Shown here: piece by piece, positions 6,573-14,120 of the stretch
How the letters are laid out: the number at the start of each line of letters is the position of its first letter
Numbering within the stretch: the stretch's first letter is position 1
From: Chlamydiota bacterium
GTDB lineage: Bacteria; Chlamydiota; Chlamydiia; Chlamydiales; SM23-39
Assembly: GCA_021772165.1 (NCBI GenBank)
Contig: JAJFMM010000127.1
Coordinates: forward strand, 1 to 16,944
DNA: 16,944 nt
Direction of reading: 5' to 3'
Program-made: the position numbers and the translations under genes
Notes under the pieces: generated by a model
What the model was told of the DNA's origin: nothing
The model's input: only the letters and a program-made list of their open reading frames with translations
Databases searched by the model: none

Positions 6573-7550
6573 TTATGGACATTGAGTAAGAGTTTTATCT
6601 TGTTCGTTAAGGAACTTCTCAAGCTCTAGGTAGCGCTGCTCTTTCATCGCTGCATTTCTGTTTCCAAAAATTACTCCGAATTTTTGCTCGTAGCGAGGAA
6701 GAAGAAAGGCTCGACTCTCTGCTAGTTCTTCTTCAAAATCTTTGAGGGCGTCAATGAGTTTTCCTCCTGTCTCATAGGATTTCAACGCTTCCGGCCCTCG
6801 GTACATGAGGCTTTTAAGTGTCTTTCCAAAAGTTTTTTGCGCTTCCTCTGTAGTGCAAGCTTCTTTGAGTGTCTCTTCCTCTCTGCTTAATTTGTAGAGG
6901 AGTAGATGCTGATAGAGTGTTTGTGGCTCCATGGAATGCTCAAGCAGCTGCACGATGTATTCTTTCATGTTTCTAGAGTTGAGGTGGGCGTATTCTGCTT
7001 GTCTCATTTGAAGGGGAGTTAGTCGGAGGCAGGAGGGGAGTCGTGGGGATTGTTCTCTTGTATAGTAGCGAGTAGAATCGAAATGTGCCTCACTGTTTCC
7101 CGTGCAGATCTGCAACAGGTGTCTCAATGTTTTCACGGCAGGTTTTTCCTCAATGCTTGTGGGAAAATCCTTTCCGCCATAGCACATGCTCTCATTATAG
7201 AAGTTGTAGGCAGCCACTATTTCGTTGCCGGTTACAGAATCGAGGCCCATTTTAGTTATCGCGCTCTCTAATTCTTTTGCCGGATTTCTTCTAATATGGT
7301 ATGCGCATATCGGCTCTTCTTCTTTAAAGGTCACTATATCTAAACATGTTAGGGCAATATCTGGGCTGATTTGATTGTTGTCCATCATCTGATCGAGGTA
7401 AGCGCCAAAGGGATCAAAAGAAGGGGAGGATGTGGCTTTCTCTCTCAGAGGCCAGTAGTTGGTTTCATCTGCGTGGAGCTCTTCTGCACCAGCTCCGTAA
7501 TGGGTGAGTTCCTGCGAGAGGCAATGGGATAAAGATGGGGGGATTGGCAT
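6573..7550 (-). CDS. Paralogue family protein B (unknown function, short N-terminal region)
   Basis: A 325-residue protein, third gene of the paralogue block. It begins MPI and has the tag GAGAEE (19-24). It lacks about 50 residues found in the other copies between the tag and the first signature, including the RYxLMRxYD helix. The remaining signatures are present but more divergent: FGAYLDQMMDNNQISP (48-63), TLRHLLQIC (141-149) and LLEHSMEPQTLYQHLLLYKLS (202-222). No signal peptide or membrane segment is seen, and the C terminus is charged and probably helical. AAGGAAAA lies about 8 bases before the ATG, and the gene follows paralogue C by 21 bases. The missing helix makes it the most reduced intact member. 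Its function is unknown. Confidence 0.85.
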   Translation of the reverse strand: MPIPPSLSHCLSQELTHYGAGAEELHADETNYWPLREKATSSPSFDPFGAYLDQMMDNNQISPDIALTCLDIVTFKEEEPICAYHIRRNPAKELESAITKMGLDSVTGNEIVAAYNFYNESMCYGGKDFPTSIEEKPAVKTLRHLLQICTGNSEAHFDSTRYYTREQSPRLPSCLRLTPLQMRQAEYAHLNSRNMKEYIVQLLEHSMEPQTLYQHLLLYKLSREEETLKEACTTEEAQKTFGKTLKSLMYRGPEALKSYETGGKLIDALKDFEEELAESRAFLLPRYEQKFGVIFGNRNAAMKEQRYLELEKFLNEQDKTLTQCP

Positions 7551-7571
7551 TCTTGGTTTTCCTTTTTAATT

Positions 7572-8603
7572 TTAGAGTCTGTTTTCTTTTGCGAATTCAA
7601 CGAAGGCTTCGTAGCGGTTTTTTATGTATTCGGCCTCTGTGCTCAATGTGATGGGAAGTAGTCTCATGCAATTAGATAGCTCATTGCAAAAATCTTGGAT
7701 GAGCTCTTCATGAAACTCTTGATCGAGTTCTTCGATTTCTATGATTAGATTCAATCCTTCCAGTCCTTCAGTGACAAAGAGATGGAGGATGTTCCTAAAC
7801 AGATGTTCTTTATTTGTAGAGGTGAGCTTTTCAATGAGCCAATCACTCTTGTAGCTCAATTGGTAGAGTAGAAGGAATCGATAGAATAATTTCGGTTCTA
7901 TCGGGTGCTCCAACAGGCCTTGTGCGAATTGCAGCATCGTATCTGATTTTAAGTAATTTTTTTCAGCACTTAACATCTGTAAAAAGGTCAGTGGGAAATA
8001 GGCTTGGAGCTCTTCCAGGGGCCTCTCTTCGTAGGGAATGTGCCGGAAATAGAGGCTTTCAAACGGAAGATGGGGAAGCTTGATTCCCTGGCAAATTTGT
8101 AATAGTTGATGGAAGGCTTGAAAGGGTTTGGTCTCGTCCATCGGTAGCTGTTTCACGTAACCGTCGTAGAAAAAATAGGCTGTTTGTACTTCTTGAGCTA
8201 TAAGTGGATCGAATCCTAGATTTAAGAGCTCTTGGGTAAACAGATACTTATGCTTTTTCATCTCTTCGCTCAGAGCTGCTTCTCTGCTCGTTTCAGCGCT
8301 GCTCAGGATCTCTGTTGCCATCTGTGGCGTGATCCTCTTCTTGTCTACCATCTGATCGAGGTAGACGGCAAATGGATGCACGCTGCTGTTCTGTGCGTCG
8401 TATCTTCTCATCAGCTCGTATTCATGCGATGGGGGCTTAAAATGATCGTTGATGATCTTTTGGAAGCGAGGTCGCTCCAAATCGGTGGCATCTTTTAATA
8501 GATCCCAACACTGCTCAAAGGTCCATTCCGGTTCTTCTGCGGCGGAACCGATTGCGAGGTGATTGGAATATCCGAACGCAGGGGTGAGTCGTTGGATGGA
8601 CAT
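7572..8603 (-). CDS. Paralogue family protein C (unknown function)
   Basis: A 343-residue protein, second gene of the paralogue block. The frame is open upstream to a TTG at 8669 that overlaps the previous stop, but the ATG at 8603 gives MSIQRL, matching the MPI-type start of the other three copies, so it is preferred. Neither start has a clear Shine-Dalgarno, so translation may depend on coupling to the upstream gene. Signatures: tag GSAAEE (19-24), YELMRRYD (62-69), FAVYLDQMVDKKRITP (78-93), FQAFHQLLQIC (161-171) and LLEHPIEP with a following YRFLLLYQLS (230-250). It is highly charged and helical with no membrane segment. The function is unknown. Confidence 0.82.
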   Translation of the reverse strand: MSIQRLTPAFGYSNHLAIGSAAEEPEWTFEQCWDLLKDATDLERPRFQKIINDHFKPPSHEYELMRRYDAQNSSVHPFAVYLDQMVDKKRITPQMATEILSSAETSREAALSEEMKKHKYLFTQELLNLGFDPLIAQEVQTAYFFYDGYVKQLPMDETKPFQAFHQLLQICQGIKLPHLPFESLYFRHIPYEERPLEELQAYFPLTFLQMLSAEKNYLKSDTMLQFAQGLLEHPIEPKLFYRFLLLYQLSYKSDWLIEKLTSTNKEHLFRNILHLFVTEGLEGLNLIIEIEELDQEFHEELIQDFCNELSNCMRLLPITLSTEAEYIKNRYEAFVEFAKENRL

Positions 8604-8665
8604 AGTTGGTAGGTCGTTGTGGTGGGTAAAGATAGTGTTAAGTGTGTGGGAAAAAGTTTTTAATT

Positions 8666-11056
8666 TCAAGGAAGTGGGCTATCGCACAATGTCTCTGCTG
8701 CGGCCTCTTCTCCGATGCCTGAGTTGCCATCTACTAGTTTGTCGACAAACTGCGCAAAAGAATTGCGGGACCCATGCAGTCTTTCAAAGACTCTCCATAG
8801 CCAGTATTGCTGTTTTTTGTCTGGGAACTTTTCGTCGATCATGCTCTGGAAGGTGGCTCGATCTGCGGAAACTGTTTCTCTCAGCAGTTCTATTTTCTCT
8901 TTCGATAGGTTCGCTCTCTGTTGTAAGAGGTTCATGCACTCTTCGAGTGCAGGTGTTTCGTTGTGGCCTTGCGGAGGGTGTCCTTTCAGAAATCGGAAAA
9001 ATGCTTCGTAGCTTTCTCGATTGTAGGGGATCTTCTCGGTTGCGCTGGCTAAGCGGTATTTGAGTTTTACAAGAGTTGAGAGAAGGGCGCCTTCCACATA
9101 CTGGATCTCTTCGTTGAGTTCTGTCCTGGAGTCCTCGGTAAGCAGTTCTGTCTCTGGTATCTGGAATATTTCTCCAGGTGTTGTATTCAAAACGTTTTGG
9201 ATGAGCTCTTCAAAGAGGGGTTTTGCTTCCTCACTATTAAGATGCTCTCGGAGCAATCTGAAGCTATGGCTTAATTTATAGAGGAGAAGAATTCGAAAGC
9301 GCAGTTGCGGCTCCATCTGAAATTTCAATAATTCAAACGCAAATTTCTGTGTCGAATGACTTTTGAGGTAAATATTTTTGATCTGATAGAGGTCGTGGGG
9401 TGAGATGTAAAAATAGTTTGTGAGCTGCCGGGGAGATACGGAGGGTATGTGTCGGCGATAGAGATTCTGCTGCTCGAATGTGGGAGGATTTACTCCGATG
9501 CAGATCCTTAAGAGATGTTCAAATGCTTGAAAAGGCTGGTTTGCATTAGCAATTTTTTCAAAGGTGTTAGGGTGATACAAAGAATAGTTGTAACTCATCT
9601 CTGAAACTTCATTGTGAGTGAGTGGGGTGGAGTCTAAGAGGGCTTGGCTGAATTGACACTCATTCTCAAAATTTTTGTCGTGGCAGCGCAAAATAAGAGC
9701 TGCTGTTGAAGGGGAGAATTTTTCATCATCTACCATCTGGTCGAGGTGGGCGGCAAAAGGAGTGAATTGCTCTTTTTCCGTATCGTAGACTCTCAATAGC
9801 CAGTATTCGAGCGACTTACTTTTGGACTCACTTTTTAACATTCTAAGAAAGTCAGCTCTCTTTAAATAGATCTCGGAGTGCATTACAGCGATTGCATAGT
9901 CAGTGAGGGGGATTCTCTCTTTGAGTCGGTCTAAAGAGCATTGAAGGCTCGACTTTTCCGGCTGTATCTCTTCGGCATTCGCTCCGGGCTGTTTTTCTAG
10001 GTATGGGCGGAGGTTCTCCAGAGCCGGAATCGAATCGATGCATTTGGTCAGCTCTTCTTCAAAGCCTTGCGATAGTTTTTTACAGAGGATCTGCTTGGTT
10101 TCTTGCGGGAGCTCTTCTTTCTGTAGCATGGGATCGAGTGATGGGTGTCCTCGAACTACAGCGGTATAGATGATTTTTTCAAAGAGATGTCGATGTTCTT
10201 CAGAATCGAGGTGCTGTTTGAGTAGTTCATACTGTTTGCTCAAGTGGTTGAGGAGAAGGAGTCGATAAAGCAGGGACTCTTCAAGGGGATGTTCTATCAA
10301 ATTAAGCGCGAATGTTTCCATGGTATCAGCGGAGAGGTAGGCAACTTTGAACCTTAATTGATCGAAGGGGTCTATGTTGAAATAGGCAGGGGGCTTTTGG
10401 GTTGAATCCCGCTCGATGGGAAAGTGTCTATGATAGAGGCTTTTCGGCGCAAAGTTGGGGTCGTTGTCTCTAGTGCAGATCTTTAAAAGATGGTCAAAGG
10501 CATGAAAGGGATCGTTCTCCTCTACAAAAAGGGTAAATGTATCCTGGGTGTAGAGCTGAAGGGCCTGTTTGATCTCTTCAATTTCAAGGGAAGAGAGTCT
10601 TCTCTGTAAGCAAGATTGGGTGAGCTCCGGATTCTCTTTAGCAGCGATCATAATCTCTCCTGCTATGGCAGGTGCGATCCTCTCGTTGTCGACCAACTCA
10701 TCAAGATACGAGGCAAAAGGGGAGATAGTTTGATGGTAGGCATCATAGCCTCGCACAAGCCAGTATCGGTGAGAATAGGAGTGAGTGACTGTTTCGACTC
10801 TTTCCAGAAATTCCTCTCGAGGGGAGAGTATCTTTTCCTCTAGCAGCGCCATCTTCTCGGCTTGGGAAAAGCAAACTCGATAGCTCAATCGATCCAAACA
10901 GATCTCAAGAGGCGTTTTTTCCGAGGCGGTAATGAATGAAGGTGGTTCTTCTGCACCAGCAGCGGAAATAGGGAGAGGCTCTTCATCTCCGTGGTTTTCT
11001 TCAAAAAAATCTATAATGGAGGGCGCTTTTTGAGAAGAAACTCGTTGAATTGGCAT
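8666..11056 (-). CDS. Paralogue family protein D: two full units plus a truncated third (unknown function)
   Basis: A 796-residue protein, first gene of the block. The ATG at 11056 is chosen over a TTG six codons earlier because AGGAAG stands 8 bases before it and it gives the family start MPIQR. Tag AAGAEE is at 32-37. Unit 1 (about 48-350): FASYLDELVDNERIAP (114-129), FHAFDHLLKIC (184-194), LIEHPLEESLLYRLLLL (253-269). Unit 2 (about 370-655): FAAHLDQMVDDEKFSP (434-449), FQAFEHLLRIC (509-519), LLKFQMEP plus the helix after it (576-596). A second tag-like GANAEE (358-363) precedes unit 2. Unit 3 (about 702-796) keeps only its first part, through YWLWRVFERL and FAQFVDKLVDG (751-777), then stops. 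The protein looks like fusion of tandem gene copies. No enzymatic motif is seen. Confidence 0.87.
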   Translation of the reverse strand: MPIQRVSSQKAPSIIDFFEENHGDEEPLPISAAGAEEPPSFITASEKTPLEICLDRLSYRVCFSQAEKMALLEEKILSPREEFLERVETVTHSYSHRYWLVRGYDAYHQTISPFASYLDELVDNERIAPAIAGEIMIAAKENPELTQSCLQRRLSSLEIEEIKQALQLYTQDTFTLFVEENDPFHAFDHLLKICTRDNDPNFAPKSLYHRHFPIERDSTQKPPAYFNIDPFDQLRFKVAYLSADTMETFALNLIEHPLEESLLYRLLLLNHLSKQYELLKQHLDSEEHRHLFEKIIYTAVVRGHPSLDPMLQKEELPQETKQILCKKLSQGFEEELTKCIDSIPALENLRPYLEKQPGANAEEIQPEKSSLQCSLDRLKERIPLTDYAIAVMHSEIYLKRADFLRMLKSESKSKSLEYWLLRVYDTEKEQFTPFAAHLDQMVDDEKFSPSTAALILRCHDKNFENECQFSQALLDSTPLTHNEVSEMSYNYSLYHPNTFEKIANANQPFQAFEHLLRICIGVNPPTFEQQNLYRRHIPSVSPRQLTNYFYISPHDLYQIKNIYLKSHSTQKFAFELLKFQMEPQLRFRILLLYKLSHSFRLLREHLNSEEAKPLFEELIQNVLNTTPGEIFQIPETELLTEDSRTELNEEIQYVEGALLSTLVKLKYRLASATEKIPYNRESYEAFFRFLKGHPPQGHNETPALEECMNLLQQRANLSKEKIELLRETVSADRATFQSMIDEKFPDKKQQYWLWRVFERLHGSRNSFAQFVDKLVDGNSGIGEEAAAETLCDSPLP

Positions 11057-11138
11057 GTGTTGCGCTTCCTGCAAATGATGAATTATGGAAAAATTAGAGA
11101 GAGAAAATTTTATTAGATTGAGTCTTTTTTTTAAAGCT

Positions 11139-11326
11139 CTATTCGTCTTCTTCCAGGTAGACCCAGTGCTCTCGATTGATACGGTCTTGTGCCATAATCA
11201 ATTGAAAGGCTAGATCTTGATAGGTTTGGCTTTGGATGACAGTTCTTCCTCAGGAAAGTGCGAAATGGGCTTTTTGTCTTCTTTTTCTGCTAAATAATGG
11301 CGTCGAAATTGGGCGGAAAGATTATC
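11139..11326 (-). pseudogene. Degraded 3' remnant of the secreted repeat-protein gene
   Basis: On the minus strand this stretch encodes a linker-like KEDKKPISHFPEEEL. After loss of the repeat core and a frame change it encodes YQDLAFQLIMAQDRINREHW, VY and a short acidic end with a stop. These match the linker, start and end of the second internal repeat of the intact gene at 12664-14031. Bases 11158-11221 match 12680-12743 at 62 of 64 positions, a very recent copy or a conversion-maintained one. Upstream of the linker a possible NL-x-A...YLA match to the repeat is also seen, less certain. There is no start codon. It fills most of the otherwise empty gap 11057-11405. Confidence 0.8.
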
Positions 11327-11405
11327 TTAGGGAGACGCTGAGATTGAAAATATGAATTGCCCAGTGTTTCCCTAGTAAAATGCAGCTAAGCAAATAAAGT
11401 TAACT

Positions 11406-12551
11406 ATGAAACATAAACTCACATGGGCAGAAAATGACCAAACTGAGACCCGAAATTGGGTCACAGGGTCTGATTTCTCATTGCCTAAAAAAATATTACT
11501 GGCGGATGATCGCCTGAAAGCAGCCGATTTTTATCGGCAAGCCAGCGAGGGCGTGGCATTTATTTATAAAGGCGACTTTCAAAATGCCAAACAACTTTTA
11601 CAAGCCGTAAAGCGGCGAATTGATAAATCAATACAAAAAAAATCTAGCGCAAACTCGCAGCCGCTACGCGAACTTTTTCATCGGCATCGACAATCACAGG
11701 CGCATCGTGCGCGGCTACTTTCACGACTGCTCATTTGTGTTGAAGCTGACTATAAAATTAATTTAAGGCGTGCTCCCGATGCTCGCCAAGCCATCAGCGA
11801 AGCCTTAGAGCCCGCTGCTGAGGGGGAGTCGCCGGCCGCATTTGTTGTGAGTCTGCGCGAACTCCTCGGCTACATTGGCGCTCATGAATGGCGAACAAAA
11901 GGCGTGTTTATCGCTGCCCTCGACGACAATATTCATCCGCATTACGGAATTTTCTCTCCAGTCCGTGGCGAATATCTCGATCTTGTTAATCAAGCCCCAC
12001 TCCCAGCTCACCTCACTTGTGCTTTTGATATCGGCACCGGCACCGGCGTTATCGCCGCCATTTTGGCCAAGCGTGGAGTCAAAAAAATCATCGCAACCGA
12101 TTTGGACCCACGCGCTTTGGTTTGTGCAAGCGAGAACCTCTCTCGCTTGGGCTATACAAAACAAGTTGAGGTGATCAACGCTGATCTTTTTCCTCCAGGT
12201 ACGGCTGAGCTTATTGTTTGTAATCCGCCGTGGGTGCCAGCACGTCCCACCTCAAGAATTGAACACGCAGTATACGACGAAAATAGCCGAATGCTAAAAG
12301 AGTTTTTAAACGGGGTGCGCGAGCATTTAGCCGACCAGGGCGAGGCTTGGCTGATTCTTTCTGATTTAGCCGAACACTTGGGCTTACGAGAACCTCTTGA
12401 AGTGGAGTCCCTCATCACACAAGCTGGATTAAAAATCATTGAATGTCTTAAAACTCGACCGAAACATGCTAAAGCCAGTGACGAAGACGATCCTCTTCAC
12501 CTTGCGCGGTCAAAAGAAATTACTAAGCTGTTTCGTTTAAACTGTGTTTAG
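11406..12551 (+). CDS. Class I SAM-dependent methyltransferase
   Basis: A 381-residue methyltransferase with a Rossmann-type catalytic domain in its second half. Motif I FDIGTGTGVIA is at 207-217, the acidic SAM-ribose position is D232 in TDLDP, and motif IV NPPW is at 273-276. The NPPW/NPPY motif is typical of enzymes methylating amide or exocyclic nitrogens (HemK/PrmC, RsmC and MTS-type families), but the target here is unknown. Residues 1-180 form a family-specific N-terminal region with a YKGDFQNAKQLLQAVKRR segment (55-71). From memory, this whole architecture occurs in proteobacterial methyltransferases, so lateral acquisition is likely but unverified. It is the only plus-strand gene between the repeat-protein gene and its remnant. 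No clear Shine-Dalgarno stands before the ATG. Confidence 0.9.
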   Translation: MKHKLTWAENDQTETRNWVTGSDFSLPKKILLADDRLKAADFYRQASEGVAFIYKGDFQNAKQLLQAVKRRIDKSIQKKSSANSQPLRELFHRHRQSQAHRARLLSRLLICVEADYKINLRRAPDARQAISEALEPAAEGESPAAFVVSLRELLGYIGAHEWRTKGVFIAALDDNIHPHYGIFSPVRGEYLDLVNQAPLPAHLTCAFDIGTGTGVIAAILAKRGVKKIIATDLDPRALVCASENLSRLGYTKQVEVINADLFPPGTAELIVCNPPWVPARPTSRIEHAVYDENSRMLKEFLNGVREHLADQGEAWLILSDLAEHLGLREPLEVESLITQAGLKIIECLKTRPKHAKASDEDDPLHLARSKEITKLFRLNCV

Positions 12552-12623
12552 ATCTTGACGTTTAGCGAAGTAGCCGTGATTTCAATGACTCGCTAAATTT
12601 ATCAATAAACGAGTTGTGATGCT

Positions 12624-12650
12624 ATTCCCGCTCAGAGTCTGAGCGGGAAT
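12624..12650. terminator. Strong inverted repeat between methyltransferase and repeat-protein genes
   Basis: ATTCCCGCTCAGA and its exact reverse complement TCTGAGCGGGAAT are separated by a single base, giving a stem of at least 11 pairs with a small loop. It lies 72 bases after the methyltransferase stop and 13 bases from the stop of the convergent gene. Neither side has a clear T run, so it is a terminator-like hairpin of uncertain direction. It could serve both convergent transcripts. Confidence 0.5.
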
Positions 12651-12663
12651 ATGAATGAGTGGA

Positions 12664-14031
12664 CTATTCCTCAATCTCGTAGACCCAGTGCTCTCGATTG
12701 ATGCGGTCTTGTGCCATGATCAATTGAAAGGCTAGATCTTGATGCTTTTGGTCTTGGAGGTCATTCAGTATGAGTGTAGAAATCTTATCCATGTCGGCAA
12801 AAAAGCCATTTCCTACTTCATCCTGTTGACGAGTTGCCAGATAACGTTTTGCAGAGGCTTTTAAGTTCTGGGCCGGCTCTACCATGTTCTCATAGTTTTG
12901 GGCTTCCATGAGCTCATTTAACGCATCGAGAGCTGTTTGCGCGGTATGCAGTTCTTCCTCAGGGAAGAGCGAAACGGGCTGCTCGTCTTTAGGCTTTTCT
13001 TTGGGTTCTTCTGTTGGTATGTCCAGCGGTTCGTCAATTTCATCGTTGAGCTCGTAGACCCAGTGCTCTCGATTGATGCGATCTTGTGCCATGATCAACT
13101 GAAAGGCTAAATCTTTATAGTTACTGCCCTGGATGTCATTGAGAATAAGGGTGGAAATCCTATCTAGGTCGCTAAAAAAACTATTTCCTATTGCATCTTG
13201 CCTGCGAGATGCCAGATAAGTTTTCGCTGTTGCTTTTAAGTTTTTAGCGGGCTCTATCATGCCGCTGTAGTTTTGGGCTTCCATGAGCTCATTGAGTGCC
13301 TCGAGAGCCGTTTGTGCGGATTGCAGCTCTTCTTCAGGTGTTAAGGTTGAAGTGGGGGGCGGGAGATCGTCGACGACAACGACTTCAATCGGATGATCGA
13401 TCATCGAAGAGGCGAGTGATAGGAAAGTGTCTCTTGAAAATTGATAGGGTAGGTTTTGCGCAGAGGTTTTTTCTAGCACGCATTTGACTAGCTTTGCGGC
13501 AAAGGCACTTTGATCTCGGGGCGATGCTTTGCTGTATCCATTCGTGATGCTGATACTTTTTCCTACTAGAGCGGCGAGATCATTCCATCTGAATCCCTGT
13601 TGGTACTGAGTAAGAAACTTGCCTACGTGGAGTTCTATGGCCTTTTGGTCGATGTTGTCGCTGGTCTCTGTGCTTGGAGGCAGTCCCAATACCATCAGTT
13701 CCACAAATGGGGAGATCATCTCTTTGGCCGTAGAATTTTCCATGTTGCCGGGGATCTGTGAGATGTTGAGGATGTGATTGAGAATGAGCTTGATCGAGGT
13801 GACCACTTCTTGGGGGGAGATTTCATAATAGGTTATCAAATACTCATGGCTTTCTCGAATCAAAGAAATCGTATCTTCCCACGTAAATCCATGAAGGAGC
13901 TGAGAGTTTAAATGACGCGCATAGTCATTGATCTGATACGAGTCTGGTGGCGGCGGTTTGTCGTTTGTTTCTGAGGAAAAGAGTGTTGATGACATCAGTA
14001 GTGAAAGAGAGAGCAGAACCTGTTTTTTCAT
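12664..14031 (-). CDS. Secreted protein with two sets of internal duplications (unknown function)
   Basis: A 455-residue exported protein of no known family. The signal peptide is at about 1-20 (MKKQ, then a leucine/serine-rich core), and AAGGGGA precedes the ATG. Two repeats of 96 residues, 232-327 and 357-452, are about 76 percent identical (23 differences). Each runs from PEEEL through LNELMEAQNY, NLKA...YLA and ISTLILND to AQDRINREHWVYE. They are joined by a proline/glutamate/lysine linker (328-356). The N-terminal half shows an older duplication: about 34-92 and 129-190 share GF-x-W-x-D and similar helical spacing. The protein is thus an A-A'-B-B' array, mostly helical, exported at least to the periplasm. 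A degraded copy of its end lies at 11139-11326, across the methyltransferase gene. Confidence 0.85.
   Translation of the reverse strand: MKKQVLLSLSLLMSSTLFSSETNDKPPPPDSYQINDYARHLNSQLLHGFTWEDTISLIRESHEYLITYYEISPQEVVTSIKLILNHILNISQIPGNMENSTAKEMISPFVELMVLGLPPSTETSDNIDQKAIELHVGKFLTQYQQGFRWNDLAALVGKSISITNGYSKASPRDQSAFAAKLVKCVLEKTSAQNLPYQFSRDTFLSLASSMIDHPIEVVVVDDLPPPTSTLTPEEELQSAQTALEALNELMEAQNYSGMIEPAKNLKATAKTYLASRRQDAIGNSFFSDLDRISTLILNDIQGSNYKDLAFQLIMAQDRINREHWVYELNDEIDEPLDIPTEEPKEKPKDEQPVSLFPEEELHTAQTALDALNELMEAQNYENMVEPAQNLKASAKRYLATRQQDEVGNGFFADMDKISTLILNDLQDQKHQDLAFQLIMAQDRINREHWVYEIEE
12676..12963 (-). repeat. Internal repeat 2 of the secreted protein gene
   Basis: This encodes residues 357-452. 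It is the copy most similar at the DNA level to the displaced remnant at 11158-11221 (62 of 64 bases). Confidence 0.9.
13051..13338 (-). repeat. Internal repeat 1 of the secreted protein gene
   Basis: This encodes residues 232-327, in frame and the same length (288 bases) as repeat 2. Its end (13055-13118) still matches repeat 2 at most bases. Confidence 0.9.
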
Positions 14032-14120
14032 GTGGTTTCCCCTTGTTTATGAAAATCTGTAAAAATTAAGATGGCGTGAAGGATGTGTGTTGGTATTTTT
14101 AAACTCAAGAAAAAAATAGA

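Noticed and set aside
8604..8669. TTG start for paralogue C overlapping the previous stop
   Set aside because: It would add 22 residues not seen in other paralogues; the ATG at 8603 restores the shared MSI/MPI start. The absence of a Shine-Dalgarno at either leaves some doubt.
8563..9063. Plus-strand open frame of 166 codons over paralogue genes C and D
   Set aside because: It lies antisense to two well-supported genes, its product is cysteine/serine/leucine-rich with no domain, and it has no ribosome binding site. It is a shadow of minus-strand codon bias.
11057..11074. TTG start for paralogue D, giving six extra residues
   Set aside because: The Shine-Dalgarno AGGAAG lies between the TTG and the ATG, so it serves the ATG at 11056, which also gives the family start MPI.
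12624..12650. Integron attC-like site at the end of the methyltransferase gene
   Set aside because: The palindrome is perfect and short, without the core R/L box pattern or extrahelical bases of attC, and no integrase or other cassettes are present.
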